A stretch of DNA of 64,000 nt, from the NCBI GenBank assembly GCA_038230255.1, contig JBBRNP010000002.1:455562-519561 (forward strand), given 5' to 3'. This document shows positions 35,165 through 43,813 of this stretch, piece by piece (the first letter of the stretch is position 1; the number at the start of each line of letters is the position of its first letter). Source of the DNA: AV40 sp038230255 (lineage in GTDB: Bacteria > Verrucomicrobiota > Verrucomicrobiia > Chthoniobacterales > UBA10450). Below the pieces are notes generated by a model, which was not told the origin of the DNA, ran no database searches, and saw only the letters and a program-made list of their open reading frames with translations. The position numbers were made by a program, and so were the translations under genes.

Positions 35165-35863
35165 GTGACGAGGCATTATGCGTGTGTGAGTGACTCGACC
35201 GATCGCGAATACGAATATCGAAAGCAGCGCTACGATTCTTATGTAAAGGAGCGCGACGGATTGCGAGACGCCTCATTGCAAATCAGCGAGCGTTACGATA
35301 AATGGATGCTGTTTCTCTCCGGAGGCGCGCTTGCGCTCTCCGTCACATTCATCGAGAAGATTGCACCGCATCCCCGGCCGTGGAGTTTTGTTATTCTGTT
35401 GTTCGCTTGGGCACTTTTGATTATAGCGGTCGTGCTGGAATTACATGCTCTGGCGACAAGTCAGCGCGCGCTGACTGAGCAGGTGACCCTGTTGGATAGG
35501 GAATATCAAAACTTTCTTCAGTCCCTGTCCCAAGACGAACACGCCGTCGCCGTTGGCCCCGTCGGTTCCCCGGCAACTGCCGAGAACGAGTACGTGGCGA
35601 AGACACGAACACTTAACGCTTGGTCGCTAAGATCATTTGTTACGGGTATAATCTTGCTTTGCCTTTTCTCGGCGCTCAACCTACCTTACACGGAGAGAAA
35701 AGGTCATATGGGTGCTGCAGCAAAAGAGAGGCTATCAAAGGGAAGTTTTGTTCCCCCAAGGAACGTTTTGCCCCCGCCGCCCCCGCCTGACAGTACTGAA
35801 CCGGCAATTAATTCACGTCCAGAGCCCGCATTGCCAACACCGCCTGCGCCTTCACCGCCGTAG
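35165..35863 (+). CDS. Membrane protein with proline-rich tail, unknown
   Basis: 232 aa, GTG start. A charged, helical N-terminus (residues 10-45, TDREYEYRKQRYDSYVKERD), then membrane segments near 47-65, 75-95 and 155-170, and a C-terminal tail made of PPPPPP and PTPPAPSPP. I do not recognise the family. It stands alone between the repeat protein and the restriction-modification island. Confidence 0.5.
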   Translation: MTRHYACVSDSTDREYEYRKQRYDSYVKERDGLRDASLQISERYDKWMLFLSGGALALSVTFIEKIAPHPRPWSFVILLFAWALLIIAVVLELHALATSQRALTEQVTLLDREYQNFLQSLSQDEHAVAVGPVGSPATAENEYVAKTRTLNAWSLRSFVTGIILLCLFSALNLPYTERKGHMGAAAKERLSKGSFVPPRNVLPPPPPPDSTEPAINSRPEPALPTPPAPSPP

Positions 35864-35898
35864 CGCTGAATTTCAAGGCGAACTGAGTCGCGGTGTTG

Positions 35899-36050
35899 TT
35901 ACAGCAGCTCCGTCTGTTTCTCGCGCGCGAATTCGCGTGCGGCCATGGCAAAAGGATTTAGCTGTGGCGGCGCATCGACGCGTTCGGTGCTGTCGAGCAA
36001 GCCTTCGACAGTGAGAATTCGGAGGCGCGGATAATCTTTTCCGAGCCTCA
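35899..36050 (-). pseudogene. C-terminal remnant of a DNA methyltransferase
   Basis: The minus-strand frame encodes GKDYPRLRILTVEGLLDSTE, then RVDAPPQLNPFAMAAREF and KQTELL before TAA. This is the characteristic C-terminus of type III-like site-specific DNA methylases whose N-terminus (NRLYFGDNL...DPPFNSNADYN) is found as another fragment at 37664-37819. It has no start of its own and abuts the end of the nuclease-like fragment 36048-36310. Confidence 0.7.
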
Positions 36051-36310
36051 CGATCTTTGCTTTTTGCCGGAGTTAAAGGTTAAGAGCTTGTCCCAATCTA
36101 TTGAGCCATCGGGGTTGCAAAAATCGGCAATGAATTGCTCTGTGAAACGATTTAGCACTTTCGCATATTCAATTGCGAATTCCTCGTTGCGCTCCTTCGC
36201 ACGGAAGCCAATCGGGACGATGATCCGACGGTAAAGATCGGCATCGCCAGATAGAAATTCCCAGAATGCTTGTCCGGCCAATTTCACGTAGTCGCCTTTA
36301 TCCTCGGTTG
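36048..36310 (-). pseudogene. C-terminal fragment of a restriction endonuclease (PmeII-like)
   Basis: The open frame reads GLTTEDKGDYVKLAGQAFWE, then FLSGDADLYRRIIVPIG and ends FNSGKKQRS (79 aa if begun at the ATG-like start 36287). It resembles the C-terminal part of PmeII-family type II restriction enzymes. The rest of the enzyme is absent; the frame is closed upstream by a stop near 36312. Most likely a leftover, though a small functional ORF cannot be excluded. Confidence 0.5.
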
Positions 36311-36502
36311 TTAGGCCGCCACATCAATGTATCGATTAATGGCGTTTTCTATCGCGCCGGACCAGTCGATGAAATCGCCGAGCGATTTTTCCAGCACAGC
36401 AATCTCCTCGTCCATTAGTCGACGATCGAGAACTCTTTCAGACACGTCTTGCAGGTCAGCTACATTAATCGAGTAGATGATCTTGTTCTCACGATATTTC
36501 AT
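36311..36502 (-). CDS. Small acidic protein of the R-M island
   Basis: 63 aa from ATG 36502, which has AGGAG six nt upstream; the longer frame to 36532 lies inside the HNH gene. Helical and acidic (MKYRENKIIYSINVADLQDV, LMDEEIAVLEKSLGDFIDW). It overlaps the HNH nuclease gene end by 14 nt. Function unknown; its small size, acidity and good ribosome site suggest a regulator or a partner of the following nuclease fragment. Confidence 0.55.
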   Translation of the reverse strand: MKYRENKIIYSINVADLQDVSERVLDRRLMDEEIAVLEKSLGDFIDWSGAIENAINRYIDVAA

Positions 36503-37454
36503 AAAGTCTCCTATTGATCGTAGTAAAAACATTCTGGCGATGCCAATTCATTGCGTTTTGATGCGGATAGATGTCCCGCCTTCGTGGGAGGTGAATGTGT
36601 GTTCGTTTTTTGCCGAGGGCTTGGAGAAACTGGTACTTGTCGATTCTCCCGATGTCCGCAGGCAAGCTACTGATCTTCGGCGACACCTGAAGCTTGTAAT
36701 CGTCTAACAGAGTAAACCAACCAACATCAAACGCCCAATGATGCAGCCGACACAATGCGACGCCGTTGCAGATGTCGTCCCGTCCTCGCAGACCATTCGG
36801 CACGATGTGCGCCGCTTGCACTTCCCACGCTATGGAATCGGGTGATTGGATTTTCAAGCCGCACACAGCACACCTATGGGAATACGCTTCGATAACAGCC
36901 TGGCGAAAACCTCGAGTTCGAAGAAGGGATTCAGTTCTGATCGCAATTGACCGCTTTGTCGTATCGAACGGACTATAGTTTTTTGGAACGGAGGCGGCCA
37001 GGAGCTTATTGACGATCTTCTGAACTTCGTACGACTTTGTGGGCAAACGATCTTTTTCACGCGCTGGGATGTTGCAAAGTGCCAGTGCTTGATCAAAGCC
37101 CCTTTCTGTGAGCATCCATTCTCTCTTTTGCGTTAGTCGGGCGGTCTCGGTAGGCCGGGTCACAAGGCTTTGATTAGCGAGTGAATCCGCAGCCCGAAAG
37201 AGCAGCCGGTGCCAAAGATTAGATTTCTTGAGTCGGTTCTTCTTTCGGTAAGTTGTCTCCAAAAAGGCTGAGCGCTGAAGTTTGCTCAATGCGCACTCAT
37301 CAGCGAGCTCGTTAACGACCGATTCGCCAGTAGCAAATTCCTTAACTATGCCGCTGTGTCTGAGAAAAGCTCGAAGAAGCGCTTGCTCAACCTGCTGGCG
37401 ACTTGGCATCGCCAGTTGTTCGAGCATTGAACGCTCATAACTGGTCGCTGGCAT
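36489..37454 (-). CDS. HNH endonuclease, restriction-like
   Basis: 321 aa. The C-terminal half carries an HNH/His-Me finger site: HRCAVCGLKIQ, VQAAHIVPNGLRGRDDICNG and CRLHHWAFDVGWF. The N-terminal ~170 residues are helical and may read DNA. This arrangement matches putative HNH restriction enzymes encoded next to DNA methyltransferases. Upstream on the same strand is a truncated methyltransferase (37464-37664), so protection may have been lost or is supplied elsewhere. Confidence 0.75.
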   Translation of the reverse strand: MPATSYERSMLEQLAMPSRQQVEQALLRAFLRHSGIVKEFATGESVVNELADECALSKLQRSAFLETTYRKKNRLKKSNLWHRLLFRAADSLANQSLVTRPTETARLTQKREWMLTERGFDQALALCNIPAREKDRLPTKSYEVQKIVNKLLAASVPKNYSPFDTTKRSIAIRTESLLRTRGFRQAVIEAYSHRCAVCGLKIQSPDSIAWEVQAAHIVPNGLRGRDDICNGVALCRLHHWAFDVGWFTLLDDYKLQVSPKISSLPADIGRIDKYQFLQALGKKRTHIHLPRRRDIYPHQNAMNWHRQNVFTTINRRLYEIS

Positions 37455-37463
37455 TTGATCGCG

Positions 37464-37664
37464 CTATTTCAGAACCCGGAGAAATTCAGCAGCACGAGGG
37501 AAAAACCAACTGACGTATTGATCAGGCTTAACTCCACCATACGTGTGCGCACGGCGATCCGCGTATGGCGGGGACGTAATAATCAGGTCGAAGACCTCGT
37601 CTTCGAAATCGCGCAGCACGTCGACGCAGTCGCCGCGGAGAATCTCACTTCGAACGGGTCGCAT
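37464..37664 (-). pseudogene. Truncated DNA methyltransferase N-terminus
   Basis: 66 aa: EILRGDCVDVLRDF and IITSPPYADRR, a beta-class amino-methyltransferase catalytic motif (TSPPY), then YVSWFFPRAAEFLRVLK and a TAG stop. Full enzymes need about 200 more residues. The following frame is the HNH nuclease 9 nt later. Start overlaps the previous fragment's stop (TAATG). Confidence 0.7.
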
Positions 37665-37819
37665 TACTTTAGATACAGAATTGCAACGCGTTTGTCGACG
37701 TTGTAATCGGCGTTCGAGTTAAACGGCGGGTCGAGGTAGACAAGATCGACACTGGCGTCGGGAAATTCTTTCCGGCCGGAAAGCCAGCGGAGGTTGTCTC
37801 CAAAGTAGAGCCGATTCAC
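37664..37819 (-). pseudogene. N-terminal remnant of a second DNA methyltransferase
   Basis: GTG at 37817-37819 opens a 51-codon frame: NRLYFGDNLRWLSGRKEFPD, then VDLVYLDPPFNSNADYNVDK, ending at a TAA. DPPFNSNADYN is the catalytic loop of N6-adenine methylases of type III/beta class. The body is missing and the matching C-terminus lies at 35899-36050. Too short to be listed among ordinary ORFs. Confidence 0.75.
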
Positions 37820-37830
37820 CTAACTACAGT

Positions 37831-37861
37831 GAGAGATGTTTCGACTTCGCTCAACATGACA
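37831..37861. repeat. Partial copy of the TGTCATTCCG...CATGACA repeat
   Basis: GAGAGATGTTTCGACTTCGC followed by TCAACATGACA matches the right half of the 79-bp repeat at 52345-52423. It separates the two methyltransferase N-terminal remnants. Confidence 0.65.
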
Positions 37862-37867
37862 AAAAGT

Positions 37868-37909
37868 GGGAAGCCATTTCAGGTTGTCGCCGAAATATAA
37901 ACGATTCAC
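37868..37909 (-). pseudogene. Second copy of the methyltransferase 5' end
   Basis: GTG at 37907-37909 begins NRLYFGDNLKWLP, a near duplicate of the fragment that begins at 37819 (NRLYFGDNLRWLS). It is cut off after 14 codons by the 37831-37861 repeat. Confidence 0.7.
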
Positions 37910-38037
37910 GAACTGCGAAAGATTGCTTCAGTTGACGCGAATTGACAACAGGATGCAACAACCTGCCCAGACCTTGCGGCGGGCGATTGTCGATCTTATA
38001 TTTTCCACGCGCGTTAAGCGAGAAAGCCGAGGTCATT

Positions 38038-39171
38038 ATGCCAACAACAATTGCTGCTCCCAAAAGTGCTCCCGCGGTGGAAGAAGATTTTCTGCCGCTG
38101 CAAGGCACGGATTACGTCGAGTTCTATGTCGGCAATGCCAAACAGGCGGCGCATTATTATAAAACGGCGTTCGGTTTTCAATCGCTCGCTTATTCCGGGC
38201 CGGAAACGGGAACGAAGGATCGCGTGAGCTACGCGATTCGTCAGAACAAGCTTACGTTCCTCCTAACGACTCCGTTGCGGACGGAGAATGCGATTGCCGA
38301 TCATATCTATAAACATGGCGACGGCGTGAAAATGATCGCGTTGAAAGTGAAGGACGCGACTTCGGCCTGGAACGAAACGACGAAACGCGGCGGCAAAAGT
38401 TTCATGAAGCCGACCACGCTCAAGGACGATGCTGGGAAATTGGTCATGAGCGGCATTCACACTTACGGCGAGGTCGTTCACCTTTTTATCGAGCGCGAAG
38501 ATTACAGCGGCGTCTTCATGCCCGGTTTCGAGAAATGGGAATCGGATTACCGCCCGTCCGAGACCGGCTTGGAATATGTCGATCATTGCGTGGGCAACGT
38601 CGGTTGGAATCAAATGAATCCGTGGGTGAAATTTTACGAGGACGTGATGGGCTTCAAAAACATCCTGACCTTCGATGACAAAGATATCTCGACCGAATAC
38701 TCGGCATTGATGAGCAAGGTGATGAGTAACGGAAACGGTTTCGTGAAGTTTCCGATCAATGAGCCGGCTGAGGGAAAAAAGAAATCGCAGGTGGAAGAGT
38801 ATCTCGAGTTTTACAACGGCGAAGGTGTGCAACACGTTGCGATCGCGACCAAGGACATCGTGAAGACCGTAACCGAGATTCAGAAGCGCGGCGTGGAGTT
38901 TTTGAATATTCCATCAACCTATTACGATGAGTTGCCCGCCCGTGTCGGCCACATCGATGAAGACCTCGAGCCGCTAAAGCGACTCGGCATTTTGGTCGAT
39001 CGCGACAATGAAGGGTATTTGCTGCAAATCTTCACCAAGCCGGTGGAAGATCGGCCGACGCTCTTCTTCGAAATCATCCAGCGCAAAGGCGCGAAGAGTT
39101 TCGGCAAAGGTAATTTTAAAGCGCTCTTTGAGGCGTTGGAAAAAGAGCAGGAGAGGCGAGGCAATTTGTAG
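38038..39171 (+). CDS. hppD: 4-hydroxyphenylpyruvate dioxygenase
   Basis: 377 aa from ATG 38038; the upstream in-frame extension lacks family similarity. Two vicinal-oxygen-chelate domains: the N-terminal DYVEFYVGNAKQAAHYYKTA and the catalytic C-terminal with Fe(II) ligands in EYVDHCVGNV, GVQHVAIATKDI and the Glu of TLFFEIIQRKGAKSFGKGNF. Converts 4-hydroxyphenylpyruvate to homogentisate. Followed 15 nt later by homogentisate dioxygenase, so two consecutive tyrosine-degradation steps sit together. Confidence 0.95.
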   Translation: MPTTIAAPKSAPAVEEDFLPLQGTDYVEFYVGNAKQAAHYYKTAFGFQSLAYSGPETGTKDRVSYAIRQNKLTFLLTTPLRTENAIADHIYKHGDGVKMIALKVKDATSAWNETTKRGGKSFMKPTTLKDDAGKLVMSGIHTYGEVVHLFIEREDYSGVFMPGFEKWESDYRPSETGLEYVDHCVGNVGWNQMNPWVKFYEDVMGFKNILTFDDKDISTEYSALMSKVMSNGNGFVKFPINEPAEGKKKSQVEEYLEFYNGEGVQHVAIATKDIVKTVTEIQKRGVEFLNIPSTYYDELPARVGHIDEDLEPLKRLGILVDRDNEGYLLQIFTKPVEDRPTLFFEIIQRKGAKSFGKGNFKALFEALEKEQERRGNL

Positions 39172-39186
39172 GGAAGGAAGATCGAC

Positions 39187-40371
39187 ATGCCATTTTATCA
39201 AAAGCTCGGGCAGATTCCGCGGAAACATCACATTTGGTTTCATCGCAATGGCGCAGCGCCGACGTTTAAGAACGAAGGCATCGCATACGAGCACGTCATC
39301 ACCACGGAAGGTTTTAACGAAGCCTTCTCGATCATGTATCATCTGCGTCCGCCCACGCGCGTGCGCAGCGTCAAGCTTTTGAAATGCGAGGAGCTGAAGA
39401 AGGCGGCTGACAGTCCGCTGCGTCATCACCATTTGCGCACCGCGAACATCGCGCGGAAGGGCGATCTCTACAGCGGTCGCATTCCGATTCTCTTCAATCA
39501 GGACATGACGGCATGGCGCGCGCGTCCCGAAAAACCGTACGGCAAGTTCCAGTATTATAAGAACGGCGGAGCCGACGAGATCATCTTTGTCTTCAAGGGC
39601 GGCGGCACGGTCGAGACGATGTTCGGAAAACAGCGTTATCGCGAGGAGGATTACATTGTCATCCCGCGCGGCATCACCTACCGGCTCGTGCCCGACAAAG
39701 TGGAAGAGGAAGATTATCTCATTCTCGAGTCAGCCGGGCCGGTTCGGATTCCGAAACGTTACATGAACGGCGAAGGCCAGATCAAAATGGGCTCGCCCTA
39801 TTCAGAACGCGATTTTCATGGCCCGACGGAGCTGAACGCCGTCGACAACGAAGAGGACACGGAAATTTTGGTTAAGGACGGACCGCGCTGGACCTGCGTG
39901 ACGATGGCGCATCATCCATTCGATGTCGTCGGTTGGGACGGCTATGTGTATCCATTCACGTTCAACGCGCAGGATTTCGAACCGATCACTGGCACGGTGC
40001 ATCAACCGCCGCCGATCCATCAGACCTTTGAGATTCGCGGTTATGTCGTCTGCACATTCGCACCGCGCTTTCTCGATACGCATCCCGAGGCGGTCAAAAT
40101 TCCGTGGGTGCACGACAATGTCGAAGCCGACGAAGTTTTGTTTTACGTGCGCGGCAATTTCGGATCGCGCCGCGGGATCGAGCCCGCGTCGATCACACTG
40201 CATCCTCGCGGAATTCCGCACGGCCCGCATCCCGGGACGATCATGGCGAGCAAGAACGCAACCCGGACAGAAGAGCTCGCGGTCATGTTCGACACGCAAC
40301 ACACACTCGAGCTGACCGAAGCGGCCGTTGCGCTCGACGACGAAAAATATCCGTTGAGTTGGCTCGATTAA
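39187..40371 (+). CDS. hmgA: Homogentisate 1,2-dioxygenase
   Basis: 394 aa, cupin-type. It has HHHLRTANIARKGD, the FKGGGTVETMFGKQRYREED cupin strand, RGITYRL, PPPIHQTFEIRGYVVCTFAPR and the late HPRGIPHGPHPG. Opens homogentisate to maleylacetoacetate. Shorter than the classical ~440-aa enzyme and closer to the branch found in soil bacteria. AAGGAAG serves as ribosome site; the AAGATCGAC 9-mer abuts its ATG. The next pathway enzymes (isomerase, fumarylacetoacetase) are not in this window. Confidence 0.92.
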   Translation: MPFYQKLGQIPRKHHIWFHRNGAAPTFKNEGIAYEHVITTEGFNEAFSIMYHLRPPTRVRSVKLLKCEELKKAADSPLRHHHLRTANIARKGDLYSGRIPILFNQDMTAWRARPEKPYGKFQYYKNGGADEIIFVFKGGGTVETMFGKQRYREEDYIVIPRGITYRLVPDKVEEEDYLILESAGPVRIPKRYMNGEGQIKMGSPYSERDFHGPTELNAVDNEEDTEILVKDGPRWTCVTMAHHPFDVVGWDGYVYPFTFNAQDFEPITGTVHQPPPIHQTFEIRGYVVCTFAPRFLDTHPEAVKIPWVHDNVEADEVLFYVRGNFGSRRGIEPASITLHPRGIPHGPHPGTIMASKNATRTEELAVMFDTQHTLELTEAAVALDDEKYPLSWLD

Positions 40372-40375
40372 GGAA

Positions 40376-41011
40376 TTGTCGATCTTGCGAACGTTTGATC
40401 CTGAAATTGAAACGGAAGATCGGCTCGGGCAGCACGCCGAGCCGTTGCCGCCCGGCCAGCTCGGCAAGTTAACGAAAATCTATAGCGATTTGCTCGATGC
40501 GATTGGCGAAGATTCGACCCGGCAAGGTTTAGTAAAAACGCCGGCCCGGGCGGCGCGGGCCATGGAATTTCTCACCCAAGGCTATCGCCAAAGTGTGGAG
40601 GAAATCGTCAACGACGCGATCTTCGATTCCGACGCGAGTGAGATCATTCTCGTCAAAGACATCGAGCTTTATTCGATGTGCGAGCACCACTTGCTGCCGT
40701 TCATTGGGCGAGCGCACGTGGCTTACATCCCGAACGGCAAGGTCATTGGACTTTCGAAAGTGGCGCGCATTGTGGACGTGTTCGCACGGCGTTTGCAAAT
40801 TCAGGAAAATCTGACGACGCAGATTGCGGAGTCGCTGATGAATTGTCTGGAACCCAATGGCGTCGCGGTGGTCGTGGAAGCAAAGCATCTTTGCATGATG
40901 ATGCGCGGAGTCGAAAAACAGAACTCGGTCATGAAAACTTCGTGTCTGCTTGGCGCGTTCAAGGAAGACGCGCGCACCCGCTCCGAATTCCTATCGCTCC
41001 TGAAAGATTAG
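40376..41011 (+). CDS. folE: GTP cyclohydrolase I
   Basis: About 211 aa from a TTG at 40376 that is itself inside the GTCGATCTT repeat; the true start may be a little downstream. FolE signatures: RQGLVKTPARAARAMEFLTQ, zinc ligands in YSMCEHHLLPFIGRAHVAYIP, GLSKVARIVDVFARRLQIQE and the second Cys in HLCMMMRGVEKQNS. Makes 7,8-dihydroneopterin triphosphate. Four nt after hmgA and 7 nt before a PTPS-like gene, so here it most likely feeds tetrahydropterin for phenylalanine hydroxylase as well as or instead of folate. Confidence 0.94.
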   Translation: MSILRTFDPEIETEDRLGQHAEPLPPGQLGKLTKIYSDLLDAIGEDSTRQGLVKTPARAARAMEFLTQGYRQSVEEIVNDAIFDSDASEIILVKDIELYSMCEHHLLPFIGRAHVAYIPNGKVIGLSKVARIVDVFARRLQIQENLTTQIAESLMNCLEPNGVAVVVEAKHLCMMMRGVEKQNSVMKTSCLLGAFKEDARTRSEFLSLLKD

Positions 41012-41018
41012 CGCCGTC

Positions 41019-42224
41019 ATGCTTTTGACGGTCAGCAAACGGCTTGAGTTCTCGGCCTCGCGGCGGCTGTTTGTTTCACGCTGGACCAACGACGAAAACC
41101 TGGCGGCATTTGGCGCTGAGACCAACGCTCGCTACGGAACCGGTCGCAATTACATCGCCTATTTTATTTTCAGCGGAAAAGTCGATCCGGTCACTGGGAT
41201 GCTCATTAACATCAGTGAGATCAAGAAACGCGCCGGTGAAATTGTCGACGACCGGTTCGACCATAAATTCCTGAACGAGGACAATCCCGCGTTTCACGAA
41301 GTACCGCCGACGGCCGAGAACGTTGCGCGTCAGCTTTTCGTCGACGTCCAGCCCGTGTTCGCGGATGTCGATGCAAAACTAGTCGCGTGTCATTTGATTG
41401 AGACCCCCGACCGAAGCGCGACGTTTTATGCCGATGACGCGAGCGAGGCCAACTACTGGTTTGAATTTTCGGCGGCGCGGCAAACGATGTCGCCCCGACT
41501 GACGCCGGCTGAGAATGCACGCATTTTCGGAGCAGCCGTCGGGATCCACGGACATAATTACCGCGCCCGTCTCACCTTCCGGAAAGAGAAGGCCGATCGT
41601 CCGATTGTTCAGCAGCACGATCTCGATGCGAGCATCGACTCACTGCGCCAGGAGCTCGATCATCGCCACCTTAACGAAGAAGTTCCCGGGTTGAAGGATC
41701 GGCCGATTACTACCGAAAGCCTGGCTGCTTACATTCACGAGCGGGTGGCCACATCAGTTCCAATTCGTCGAGTCCGTCTGCACGAACGCGCAGACTTCTT
41801 CGCTGAAGCCTGGACAGGCGGGAGCGTGTTTCTCGGAATGCAGATGCGTTTCAGCGCTGCTCATCGATTGCACGTCCAATCGTTTTCCGACGAACAAAAC
41901 GCGACTTTGTTTGGGAAGTGCGATAACCCGCATGGTCACGGTCATCTTTATCTGGCCGAAGCGAGCCTCGGCGGCACTTACGATGAACGAAGCGGAACGC
42001 TTTACGATTTCGTCGCATTCCGAAAAGCGCTGAGCGAATCGATTGAGCCCTGGCAAGATCGACATCTGGATCTTGAGACCGAGGATTTCCGAAAAATTTC
42101 CTCCACCGGCGAAAACATCGTCCGCGCGCTCTGGTCGAAGATCGATGGCCGTGTGAATCAGCAGCTGGTGCGATTGCGATTGTGGGAAACGAAGAACAAT
42201 CGCTTCACCCTGCGACGCACATGA
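41019..42224 (+). CDS. Triple-domain 6-pyruvoyl-tetrahydropterin synthase-like protein
   Basis: 401 aa made of three tandem PTPS/QueD-like units, whereas typical enzymes are 120-150 aa. Unit 1 (~1-115) begins LEFSASRRLFV and has lost the zinc histidines (GTGRNY). Unit 2 (~145-265) has FSAARQ and GIHGHNYRARLTF. Unit 3 (~275-401) has the full set FSAAHRLH and NPHGHGHLYLAE, with DFVAFRKAL and RHLDLETEDF. Unit 3 is therefore the likely catalytic site; the others may be structural. With FolE before it and an SDR after it, the probable product is 6-pyruvoyl-tetrahydropterin. Confidence 0.85.
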   Translation: MLLTVSKRLEFSASRRLFVSRWTNDENLAAFGAETNARYGTGRNYIAYFIFSGKVDPVTGMLINISEIKKRAGEIVDDRFDHKFLNEDNPAFHEVPPTAENVARQLFVDVQPVFADVDAKLVACHLIETPDRSATFYADDASEANYWFEFSAARQTMSPRLTPAENARIFGAAVGIHGHNYRARLTFRKEKADRPIVQQHDLDASIDSLRQELDHRHLNEEVPGLKDRPITTESLAAYIHERVATSVPIRRVRLHERADFFAEAWTGGSVFLGMQMRFSAAHRLHVQSFSDEQNATLFGKCDNPHGHGHLYLAEASLGGTYDERSGTLYDFVAFRKALSESIEPWQDRHLDLETEDFRKISSTGENIVRALWSKIDGRVNQQLVRLRLWETKNNRFTLRRT

Positions 42225-42916
42225 GCAAACGAATCCTCATTACCGGTGCCAGTCGCGGAATTGGACGGGCGATTGCCGGAAAACTCTCCGCGCCCGATGT
42301 CACTCTGCTCTTGCACGGTCGCGATACGGTCGCGCTCGCGGAAACGTGCAAGGCAGTTCAGTCTCAATGCGCCGGCGTGGTGAAACTGATTCACGACCTT
42401 GCCACCGAGAAAGGTGTGTCCAACTTGATCTCGCAAGTCGGCGCCGACCCGCTCGATGTTTTGGTCAACAATGCCGGAATCGCGGTGGTAAAACCGTTTC
42501 GCGAAGTCACGTCCGAGGAATGGAACCAAACGCTTGGTGTCAACGTGACCGCGCCATTTCGGTTGATGCAATGTTTTGTTGGCCAAATGCCGCCCGGTTC
42601 CTGCGTCGTGAATATTCTGTCGGTCGCCGCCAAGACGGGTTTCGAGAACTGGAGCGCTTATTGCATGAGTAAGTTCGCGCTTGAGGGATTTTCACAATCG
42701 GTCCGGGAGGAATTGCGCGAACATCGGATTCGCGTGATCAATATTTATCCGGCAGCGACAAATACCGAGATTTGGAACGATGTCGCGGGCGAGTGGCCGC
42801 GAGATAAAATGATTTCGCCCGAAGAGGTCGCGTCGGCCGTGGTTTATGCTTTGTCCCAACCGCCAAATGTCGCGATCGAAAACATCACTCTCTCAAATGC
42901 AGCTGGAAATCTGTGA
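42221..42916 (+). CDS. Short-chain dehydrogenase, sepiapterin-reductase-like by context
   Basis: 231 aa from ATG 42221, overlapping the PTPS stop (ATGA). Classical SDR: ILITGASRGIGRAIA, NNAGIA, Ser in NILSVAAKTG, and the YCMSK catalytic Tyr/Lys. Sequence alone says only NAD(P)H reductase. Tight coupling to FolE-PTPS and a phenylalanine hydroxylase 4 kb away makes reduction of 6-pyruvoyl-tetrahydropterin to tetrahydrobiopterin the best guess. A generic role remains possible. Confidence 0.75.
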   Translation: MSKRILITGASRGIGRAIAGKLSAPDVTLLLHGRDTVALAETCKAVQSQCAGVVKLIHDLATEKGVSNLISQVGADPLDVLVNNAGIAVVKPFREVTSEEWNQTLGVNVTAPFRLMQCFVGQMPPGSCVVNILSVAAKTGFENWSAYCMSKFALEGFSQSVREELREHRIRVINIYPAATNTEIWNDVAGEWPRDKMISPEEVASAVVYALSQPPNVAIENITLSNAAGNL

Positions 42917-42955
42917 GGACACGGTGATTGTCGATCTTGCAGTCGATGACATGGC

Positions 42956-43804
42956 ATGACTAACGCATTGCAAGGCGAGATCGGAATCAACGTCATCGCG
43001 TCCATCATCGCATCGCTCTTTTTCCTTGGCGCTGGTTTCGCTTGGGGAAAATACAAGGAGCGGCGCCGGAAATTCGGGCGAAATTTGGATGAGTACGATT
43101 TCTATCCGTTTACGGTGAGTCGCGATAACTTTGGCGAGTTCAGCCTGAAAGATTTTCGACTGGGGGTGCACTATTTCCTCAAAAACGAGGACCGTACCGC
43201 CGCGCGCCAGCTTATTTTCATTGGCGAACAGAACAACGTCCGAAACCAGCTCGAGCCCGCCGAGCAGAAAGTTTACGCGCAACTTTTCGAGAAATACGAC
43301 GGAAAGAAGATCGTCGATGACACTCACGAGTTTCTGGAAAACTACGAACGGATCGTTCGAGTGATCGGCAAATCGTTTCCGAACACGGGAATTGAAATTT
43401 TATTGCACAATCTGGCGGATCCGGCGCACTCGCTCATCACCTTGGAAAACAACGTGACCGGCCGCCATCTGCGCGACGGAACAACCAATTTGTTGCTCGA
43501 TCTGAAGCGGCGGCAGCTTCTCAACGAAGAAAAGCTGAACTACGAGCTCAACATTGGCGCACGAAAATTCAAATGCAGCAGCATTCCAATCAAGCGCAAG
43601 GAATTTGGAATCGTTGGCGCAATCTGCATCAATATCGACGTGAACTATATCACCGAAGAAGTGCTGAAAGATCGCCAACGTATCGAGAGCTGGTTCCAGA
43701 ACTTTCTTCGGACTGACATGCAGCTCGACGAGAACATTTTGAGCAAAGACGAATACGCCAAGGCGCTCAAAGGCAAACGTCACTTCAAAGACGAGAGCGT
43801 TTAA
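42956..43804 (+). CDS. Membrane-anchored YheO-like PAS domain protein
   Basis: 282 aa. Residues ~12-30 form a membrane segment (VIASIIASLFFLGAGFAWG). The central part, about 120-245, matches the YheO-like PAS domain: IVRVIGKSFPNTGIEILLHN, NNVTGRHLRDGTTNLLLDL and FGIVGAICINIDVNYI. Classical YheO proteins are soluble and end in a DNA-binding helix-turn-helix; here no such HTH is evident and a membrane anchor is added. It may sense a small molecule and signal to partners. It follows the SDR with a GTCGATCTT copy in the 39-nt gap. Confidence 0.7.
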   Translation: MTNALQGEIGINVIASIIASLFFLGAGFAWGKYKERRRKFGRNLDEYDFYPFTVSRDNFGEFSLKDFRLGVHYFLKNEDRTAARQLIFIGEQNNVRNQLEPAEQKVYAQLFEKYDGKKIVDDTHEFLENYERIVRVIGKSFPNTGIEILLHNLADPAHSLITLENNVTGRHLRDGTTNLLLDLKRRQLLNEEKLNYELNIGARKFKCSSIPIKRKEFGIVGAICINIDVNYITEEVLKDRQRIESWFQNFLRTDMQLDENILSKDEYAKALKGKRHFKDESV

Positions 43805-43813
43805 TCGGGTTTC

